Source: JALCSJ01 sp036788835
GTDB lineage: Bacteria > Bacillota > Negativicutes > Acidaminococcales > Acidaminococcaceae
NCBI GenBank assembly: GCA_036788835.1
Contig: DAIQMR010000035.1
Span: forward strand, 1-15,991
DNA length: 15,991 bases
Reading direction: 5' to 3'
In this document: positions 7,070 to 11,566 of the stretch, one piece after another
Position numbering within the stretch: position 1 is the first letter of the stretch
How the letters are laid out: each line of letters starts with the position of its first letter
The notes under the pieces: model-generated
What the model was told of the DNA's origin: nothing
Database searches by the model: none
The model's input: only the letters and a program-made list of their open reading frames with translations
Made by a program: the position numbers and the translations under genes

Positions 7070-7417
7070 TTAACCTTGAACAAGCCTAATTCCGTCATTT
7101 TCAAGAATAATATACTTTCCATAACCAGAACAGTTGCCTTGTGAAAGATGTACGAATATATACAACTCTCTAGTCCCAGCATTTTCACGAATCGTAAAAT
7201 AGTATCCTCCAACGTATTTTCCGCCTGAACCCGGTCTTACATTTACTATTTCACAATTATTTATATATCCATTGTCAAAACTTACCACAACTTGCCCTTG
7301 AGGATTATACCAATTTCCTTGAAGTCTATTAAGCACTTCGTCATATTGTGCACTTGCTGTAGCACAAAACAACAAACAGAGTAATGCAACCATCAGTCCT
7401 ATTTTTTCATTATCCAC
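7070..7417 (-). CDS. small secreted protein, probably frameshifted at both ends
   Basis: The open frame encodes a hydrophobic signal segment (IGLMVALLCLLFCATASA) and a mature part of about 90 beta-rich residues (QGNWYNPQGQVVVSFDNG ... ELYIFVHLSQGNCSGYGKY). Only a GTG (7417) or distant TTG (7456) can start it in frame. The best-placed ATG (7410, SD AAGGA at 10 bases) reads M-K-K-stop because of an A6 run; one more A would give MKKIGLMVALL, an ordinary signal peptide. At the other end it stops at 7070, while the +1 frame continues to 7006 as KVNGAPEYLVPSAENK, like the NGAPGY of the SH3 lipoprotein. Gene decay, a sequence error or slippage are all possible. It overlaps no neighbour if started at 7417. 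Confidence 0.55.
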   Translation of the reverse strand: MDNEKIGLMVALLCLLFCATASAQYDEVLNRLQGNWYNPQGQVVVSFDNGYINNCEIVNVRPGSGGKYVGGYYFTIRENAGTRELYIFVHLSQGNCSGYGKYIILENDGIRLVQG

Positions 7418-7433
7418 ACATCCTTTTTTGTAT

Positions 7434-8015
7434 TTATTCTTTTTTCCCGTCTTCAATCATCTTGGCTAATTCAGGATTTATTTCTACAGCTCGTTTAAAA
7501 TCTTGTTCTGCTAATTCTTTTTTTCCTATTTTTATATAGGAAAAACCTCTTACTGCATAAGCTATAGCAAAGTCCGGTTTTAACGCAATTGCTTTGTTGC
7601 AATCGTCAATAACCAGATTAAACTTTTTTAGTTCTCCGTTTATTGTTGCTCTTAACATATACGCGCCTTCATTATGAGGATCAAGTGCAATAGCTGATGA
7701 GATATCCGCTATTGCTTTATCATTATTTTTTAGCATTGCATAAACTGAACCTCGTTGCAGAAATGCCTCCGCCATTTTATAATCTAGCCTAATAGCTTCG
7801 TTGAAATCCGTTATTGCCTTATCATATTTTTCTAAATCTACATATGCGACGCCTCGTCTTAAATATGCATCAGGGACTTTAGGAAACGCATAGATGAGTG
7901 TGGTACACTCCTCTACAACTTTTTGAGCATTATAATCCGCCGCAAAAGACACACAAGGAACAAGGAATAATAACAAAAAAATCAGAAGCATCGTCTTTCT
8001 CAAACTTTTTCTCAT
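7434..8015 (-). CDS. secreted tetratricopeptide-repeat protein
   Basis: This 193-residue protein has an N-terminal signal peptide (LLIFLLLFLVPCVSFAA, likely cleavage near residue 26) and four consecutive TPRs at about 48-80, 81-114, 115-148 and 149-182. Each carries the usual W/Y-L-G-Y-A-F-A-P pattern (DAYLRRGVAYVDLEKYDKAI, IAYAVRGFSYIKIGKKELAE). It likely acts as a periplasmic or surface scaffold for protein contacts. The ATG is preceded by GAGAGG. It is the first gene after the promoter at 8150-8178 and probably heads the accessory operon. Confidence 0.8.
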   Translation of the reverse strand: MRKSLRKTMLLIFLLLFLVPCVSFAADYNAQKVVEECTTLIYAFPKVPDAYLRRGVAYVDLEKYDKAITDFNEAIRLDYKMAEAFLQRGSVYAMLKNNDKAIADISSAIALDPHNEGAYMLRATINGELKKFNLVIDDCNKAIALKPDFAIAYAVRGFSYIKIGKKELAEQDFKRAVEINPELAKMIEDGKKE

Positions 8016-8060
8016 CGCATAGCCCCTCTCATTTTTTTAGTATTTCGCATAATTAAATCT

Positions 8061-8109
8061 AACTATGCATACTATTAAGTTTTAAAAAACTTTATGCATA
8101 TCCATAGTT
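8061..8109. promoter_or_regulatory. 49-bp imperfect palindrome in the leader of the TPR gene
   Basis: Outer arms AACTATG (8061-8067) and CATAGTT (8103-8109) enclose two copies of the self-palindromic octamer TATGCATA (8064-8071 and 8093-8100). A central 7-bp hairpin AAGTTTT-aa-AAAACTT (8077-8092) lies between them. It falls between the predicted start site and the gene, so it could be an operator or a leader hairpin. Confidence 0.5.
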
Positions 8110-8149
8110 GTTCAATAATCCGTAACCATATTAAAAATAACCTAATTTT

Positions 8150-8178
8150 ATTATACTACACTTTAATATTTTTTTCAT
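8150..8178 (-). promoter_or_regulatory. predicted sigma70-type promoter of the accessory operon
   Basis: On the minus strand ATGAAA (8173-8178, 4 of 6 to TTGACA) is followed after 17 bp by a perfect TATAAT (8150-8155). The predicted start near 8142 gives a leader of about 125 bases before the TPR gene. It lies just past the last lysis gene. Confidence 0.6.
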
Positions 8179-8207
8179 TACCTACCATGCACTAATATAC
8201 AATCTTT

Positions 8208-8684
8208 TTATCTCCCCACCACCATTCCAATCCCCAGTCCGCCTATCAAGCTCCATACCCTATTTTGCCACAGTACTCTCTTTTGAATCCTGCGTTCTTT
8301 TTCTATTTGCAGCCTCAATGTCTCTAATGAGGTCTGCAATATCTGTATTGAGCTTTCGGCTTTCACTAGCGAGTTCTTGGCATTCGCTAATTCTGTCTGA
8401 GACTTCCTCAGCTGCTCTTTGGCCAGATTCAACTGCGTCCTGAGCTCTTCTGATGGAGTCTTCAGCATTTTCAACTTCTCCTCTAGCGTCATTAACAGCA
8501 CTTCCTGCTGACTTAGCTTCTGTTTCAATTCTGTCCATTGTGCTATCGGTACGTTCACTGATGTCAGTTGTTCCTCGGCCTGACACATAGCACCAAACAA
8601 TGAACCCCATGAACAGCAAAAGCAAAGCAAGGTAAAAACAACGGTTTTCTTTAAAATATTCCTTAATAGATTCCACAAGTCCAT
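8208..8684 (-). CDS. spanin-like coiled-coil protein with N-terminal signal and C-terminal hydrophobic segment
   Basis: This reading frame encodes 158 residues from ATG 8684, or 156 from TTG 8678. An N-terminal hydrophobic segment (VVFTLLCFCC ... SLFGAMCQA) looks like a signal sequence. A long Leu/Glu/Gln/Lys coiled coil follows (about residues 47-135, LEEKLKMLKT ... AKEQLRKSQTELANAKN), ending in a short Gly-rich hydrophobic tail (VWSLIGGLGIGMVVGR). No clean lipobox is seen. The position after holin and hydrolase genes and the architecture suggest a spanin or other lysis accessory protein. It overlaps the 8260-8676 frame for nearly its whole length. AAAGGAGG at 8687-8694 is only 2 bases from the ATG but 8 from the TTG, so TTG may be the true start. 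Confidence 0.65.
   Translation of the reverse strand: MDLWNLLRNILKKTVVFTLLCFCCSWGSLFGAMCQAEEQLTSVNVPIAQWTELKQKLSQQEVLLMTLEEKLKMLKTPSEELRTQLNLAKEQLRKSQTELANAKNSLVKAESSIQILQTSLETLRLQIEKERRIQKRVLWQNRVWSLIGGLGIGMVVGR
8260..8676 (-). CDS. i-spanin-like membrane-anchored coiled-coil protein, overlapping frame
   Basis: From GTG 8676 this frame encodes 138 residues: a short basic N-terminus, one transmembrane helix (about 12-32, FYLALLLLFMGFIVWCYVSG) and a hydrophilic Ala/Glu/Asp/Arg/Ser-rich coiled coil to the end. That is the N-in, C-out layout of an inner-membrane spanin (Rz type). AAAGGAGG lies 10 bases upstream. It lies entirely inside the 8208-8684 gene in another frame. A chance frame would rarely give both a start at good SD distance and a TM plus coiled-coil protein. 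One of the two could still be an artefact of the other's coiled-coil codons. Confidence 0.6.
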   Translation of the reverse strand: MESIKEYFKENRCFYLALLLLFMGFIVWCYVSGRGTTDISERTDSTMDRIETEAKSAGSAVNDARGEVENAEDSIRRAQDAVESGQRAAEEVSDRISECQELASESRKLNTDIADLIRDIEAANRKRTQDSKESTVAK

Positions 8685-8686
8685 TC

Positions 8687-8694
8687 CCTCCTTT
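8687..8694 (-). promoter_or_regulatory. shared Shine-Dalgarno for two overlapping lysis frames
   Basis: AAAGGAGG lies 8 bases before TTG 8678 and 10 bases before GTG 8676. The two start codons share a base (TTGTG) and open different frames. It overlaps the stop codon of the upstream transpeptidase-like gene. Confidence 0.65.
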
Positions 8695-9106
8695 AGTTCA
8701 CTACAGTCAAAACAACATCTATGCCGGCATTTACGCTGGCAATAATCTCTTCGGACATTTCCACGCCTTCCTTGTTCTGCATACGTAGACATCCTAAGGT
8801 CTTATACCACCCTTGGTAGTCAGCATATGGGCATGGGCTGTTGGACCCGCCTCCGTGGATATCTCGGCCACGTTCATCACCTGTGGTGATATAAAAATTG
8901 CCGTAGGCAGGTCCATACTTCCCATTGGTCACCTCGGCAGTTATTCCGTGATAGGTTCCTTTAGGAAGGCTCTCTCGCTCCTGGCCTTTAGAGTTATAGC
9001 CCGGCCAGAAGTCATCCCGGCATTCGTAGTCTCCCATCTCGGCATAATCCGTATCCAGCATATACATTCTTTGCTTATGTCTTTGAAACTGAATCTCTTT
9101 TAACAT
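8693..9106 (-). CDS. L,D-transpeptidase (YkuD)-like phage protein, candidate cell-wall enzyme
   Basis: This 137-residue protein shows the YkuD-type signature: IHGGGSN with H84, then KTLGCLRMQN with the catalytic Cys at 106 and Arg at 108. The usual S/T-x-G-C-x-R has Leu at the x position, where classical enzymes carry His. It has no signal peptide or membrane helix, so it would be cytoplasmic until the holin opens the membrane. Its place between holin-like and spanin-like genes suggests it acts on peptidoglycan during lysis. Related enzymes form or exchange cross-links, so cleavage is an inference from context. The start overlaps the holin-like stop by 7 bp. Confidence 0.75.
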   Translation of the reverse strand: MLKEIQFQRHKQRMYMLDTDYAEMGDYECRDDFWPGYNSKGQERESLPKGTYHGITAEVTNGKYGPAYGNFYITTGDERGRDIHGGGSNSPCPYADYQGWYKTLGCLRMQNKEGVEMSEEIIASVNAGIDVVLTVVN

Positions 9107-9444
9107 TCTTTCTCGCCCTCCCCCGGCTTGGTTTCTCGTACTGTATTGTGTTCTGCTTCATCAAATGCGTCCGGGATACCATCCCCGTCAGAATCAATGA
9201 AGGCCTTACCTAGAAAGCCAACTGCCGCTATGGCCGCAGGTCCTAAGAGCACCTTTACCATCTCGATTATGCTAATTAAATCCACCTTGCCTATGGCCTT
9301 AGTATTAAACAGCACTCCCAAAACGAACAAAAAAATAAGCAGCGCATAGATAGCTATGACACTGCAGACAAGCTTTACCGCCGGCTGGGTTAACCTAAAC
9401 TCCAGCACCTTATCCGTCAACTTCTTAATCCACTTTTTTATCAT
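9100..9444 (-). CDS. holin-like membrane protein with Asp-rich calcium-loop-like tail
   Basis: This 114-residue protein has a basic N-terminus (MIKKWIKKLTDK), TM1 at about 23-46 (LVCSVIAIYALLIFLFVLGVLF) and TM2 at about 62-79 (VKVLLGPAAIAAVGFLG). It ends in a hydrophilic tail with DSDGDGIPDAFDE at 84-96. That motif matches the calcium-binding loop of thrombospondin type 3 and EF-hand-like repeats. The start at 9444 is chosen because AAGGAGG lies 9 bases upstream; starts at 9477 or 9453 lack that spacing. Small two-TM proteins just before a cell-wall enzyme gene are usually holins. No named holin family is claimed. Confidence 0.65.
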   Translation of the reverse strand: MIKKWIKKLTDKVLEFRLTQPAVKLVCSVIAIYALLIFLFVLGVLFNTKAIGKVDLISIIEMVKVLLGPAAIAAVGFLGKAFIDSDGDGIPDAFDEAEHNTVRETKPGEGEKEC

Positions 9445-9748
9445 CTGTAACATCCTCCTTGTAGTTTGGCAGGGCATTAATCTCCGCCATTAAATCGTCA
9501 ATAACCCCATTTGCGCCAAGAGCCTCATAGCTTTCATACGAAGCTAAAAGGCTCTCTTTTGCGTATATGGGTATCCACTTTTTCTCTTTCACGTAATGGT
9601 TATAGGCCTGGATAATGCGGTCACGCAATAGAGCCTGTAACCCCGCTTTCAAGGCCTCGTTCATTTTCTTTCTTGCCCTGATCTCTGTGAGGACATAAGT
9701 CACCAAGGCCCCTATAACCATACTGGCCAATTTATCTAATACTTCCAT
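9425..9748 (-). CDS. small phage protein with N-terminal membrane helix, pre-lysis position
   Basis: This 107-residue protein has one hydrophobic helix near the N-terminus (LASMVIGALVTYVLTEI, 7-23). A soluble helical part with ALLRDRIIQAYNHYVKEKKWIPIYAKESL and YEALGANGVIDDLMAEINALP follows. I recognise this as a common uncharacterised Firmicutes phage protein encoded between tail fibre and holin genes. AGGAGG precedes the ATG. Its 3' end overlaps the start of the holin-like gene by 20 bp. A role in lysis timing is possible but not shown. Confidence 0.7.
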   Translation of the reverse strand: MEVLDKLASMVIGALVTYVLTEIRARKKMNEALKAGLQALLRDRIIQAYNHYVKEKKWIPIYAKESLLASYESYEALGANGVIDDLMAEINALPNYKEDVTDDKKVD

Positions 9749-9767
9749 GGCAATTCCTCCTCTCTGC

Positions 9768-11351
9768 TTAGCTAACTATCTGCAGCATAAAATTAATGAT
9801 GTTCCCCAGTTCCTCGCTGTCCCACTCAAACACATTAGCCGTGGAATTCAATACGTCATAGGGAACTGTATGGATAATGGACTGCGTATCTAAATCACAG
9901 ATACAGTATTTCTTGTCATGAATGGTCAGGATTTGGTTCTCCGCAATCTTAATAGCATCGGGAAATATATTAGTCAGGCCAAAGCCTTTATACTGTGCGC
10001 TTGGATTATATGGGAATGTCTTATCTCCCACAAGGTAGGTAGCATAATACATCTTCGGCTCGTTGTATGGGCTGCTTAAGCTGCACTTACCCGTAAGACT
10101 AATGCCTCCATGAAGCGTCAGTACATTGGTTATATCGTAAGACTTGGTTTCCGTTTTTGCAGGAGTAGATGTGATATTCACAACGCTATATGTGCTGTTC
10201 ACAATATTGTAAGACTCCCCTGTGTATCCTCCCGTGGATATGCACTTAACATAGCTTATCCATGACTCCAGCATTTCTCTCATGTTACCGCTCCAGCAGG
10301 TCACGCTTGAGCTAATTCGCAGCATTTCAAAATTAGCATCGATATATTTCCACAGATAGGCACTTCCTGTCAGCACCTCTGAAAACGTAAGTCCATACTC
10401 TGTTTTGGTAAAATTATCCCCATTTCTTACCGACATATATTTTCCCGCATATCCATAGATTACTAGGTTGTCATCGTTAATGACGGAATTATTCATAAAG
10501 CCAATATGAGTATCACTCAGCCCATGACTTTCCGAGCGTGAGAAGGTTGGCGGTCCACCCTGACCATCCGTTACCCAATAGCTAGGTTCAGATGCCGTGT
10601 AGTCCTCTCCATGTTTTGCTGCGGCAGCCATAGCCAGGCCGTATGCTTCATCTCGTGCTCCGGCATTAGACTGCTGACCTCCCGACACAGAAACATTAAA
10701 ACTAATAACAGAATAAAATCCCGAGATATAGTTTGTGAACTTCTCTATTATGGAGTTTGTAGATATTAGTTCTCCATCGTTATATGTCTCGAAATTACAG
10801 AAGTCCCCGCCCACATAGCCATAGGTCGCTTTCTTTATAACCAGCTTGTCCTCATCATACTGGAAACGATATATCTGGTTATATGCGCCCTTAGGCTTTG
10901 TGATGTTAAATGTCTTGCTGCCTTCCTCATAATCAAAGGTCTGAACTTCACAAATCTCATCATTACCGCTTGTGGAATAACTATCCACCTTGGTCTGAGA
11001 GAGCAATGCCATCTTCTTGCAGTCATCAGAACAGGTAAAACGGAACTCTCCTACTGTCCAAAAACTAGACTCTATATCGACTATCGGCACATAGGTCAAG
11101 AGGTCGTAAATGACGAAATGAATGAAGGAACCGGATTTATAAGCAAAGACCGTATACTTTCGTTTTGCCCCAATACTGCTAGTGCTTATTACTACAGGCA
11201 GGTTACTCTTACGTTTATGACCGTAAACGCAGGAACCGTCCACCCAAACAACATCTCCTGCCTTATGCAACTCATCTCCAATGGGAGTCTTTGGTCCAGA
11301 GTCTGTAACAACCACTGTCCCGTTAACTGCCAACACATTTTCCTGTCTCAT
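9768..11351 (-). CDS. phage tail-tip/baseplate protein of unknown fold
   Basis: This 527-residue protein is rich in Ser, Thr, Tyr, Gly and Asn with mostly beta-strand character and no signal peptide, as expected of tail fibre or baseplate parts. The N-terminus (MRQENVLAVNGTVVVTDSG) resembles the oligomeric attachment regions of tail proteins. Blocks such as KYTVFAYKSGSFIHFVIYDL and FGLTNIFPDAIKIAENQILTI suggest a beta-propeller-like or beta-sandwich body. Its ATG overlaps the upstream stop (ATGA), so translation is coupled. It lies after the hub gene and before the lysis cassette, where receptor-binding proteins usually sit. The exact function is not recognised. Confidence 0.65.
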   Translation of the reverse strand: MRQENVLAVNGTVVVTDSGPKTPIGDELHKAGDVVWVDGSCVYGHKRKSNLPVVISTSSIGAKRKYTVFAYKSGSFIHFVIYDLLTYVPIVDIESSFWTVGEFRFTCSDDCKKMALLSQTKVDSYSTSGNDEICEVQTFDYEEGSKTFNITKPKGAYNQIYRFQYDEDKLVIKKATYGYVGGDFCNFETYNDGELISTNSIIEKFTNYISGFYSVISFNVSVSGGQQSNAGARDEAYGLAMAAAAKHGEDYTASEPSYWVTDGQGGPPTFSRSESHGLSDTHIGFMNNSVINDDNLVIYGYAGKYMSVRNGDNFTKTEYGLTFSEVLTGSAYLWKYIDANFEMLRISSSVTCWSGNMREMLESWISYVKCISTGGYTGESYNIVNSTYSVVNITSTPAKTETKSYDITNVLTLHGGISLTGKCSLSSPYNEPKMYYATYLVGDKTFPYNPSAQYKGFGLTNIFPDAIKIAENQILTIHDKKYCICDLDTQSIIHTVPYDVLNSTANVFEWDSEELGNIINFMLQIVS

Positions 11352-11566
11352 TTTCCCACCACCACGGCTTTAGTTTTTGTATCGTTTAAAACCACCCAGA
11401 CCGTTTCCCCGTCTGAAATGTCCACGTCCACGGCTGCGGCATAAGAGTACCAGGTGCCTTTGACCAGAACCTGGGAGCCGGAAACATAACCCCTTTGAGT
11501 TACAGTGCCTTCCGATCTGTTAGCCATTATTTTTCTTATAGAGCTTGCCAAAGTCTGTACTCCCAT
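11348..11566 (-). CDS. small phage baseplate-type protein
   Basis: This 72-residue protein starts MGVQTLASSIRKIMANR, followed by a small beta domain (GTVTQRGYVSGSQVLVKGTWYSYAAAVDVDISDGETVWVVLND) ending VVVGK. This pattern recurs in small proteins encoded next to phage tail hub genes; the function is unknown. The start at 11566 forms a TGATG overlap with the hub stop and has GAGGTGG 5 bases upstream; a GTG at 11575 is less likely. It is coupled at its 3' end to the next gene by ATGA. Confidence 0.7.
   Translation of the reverse strand: MGVQTLASSIRKIMANRSEGTVTQRGYVSGSQVLVKGTWYSYAAAVDVDISDGETVWVVLNDTKTKAVVVGK

Noticed and set aside
8685..8792. Extending the 8208-8684 frame to an ATG at 8792
   Set aside because: The extra residues (Cys/Arg-rich) overlap the transpeptidase-like gene, have no SD, and look like its out-of-frame shadow.
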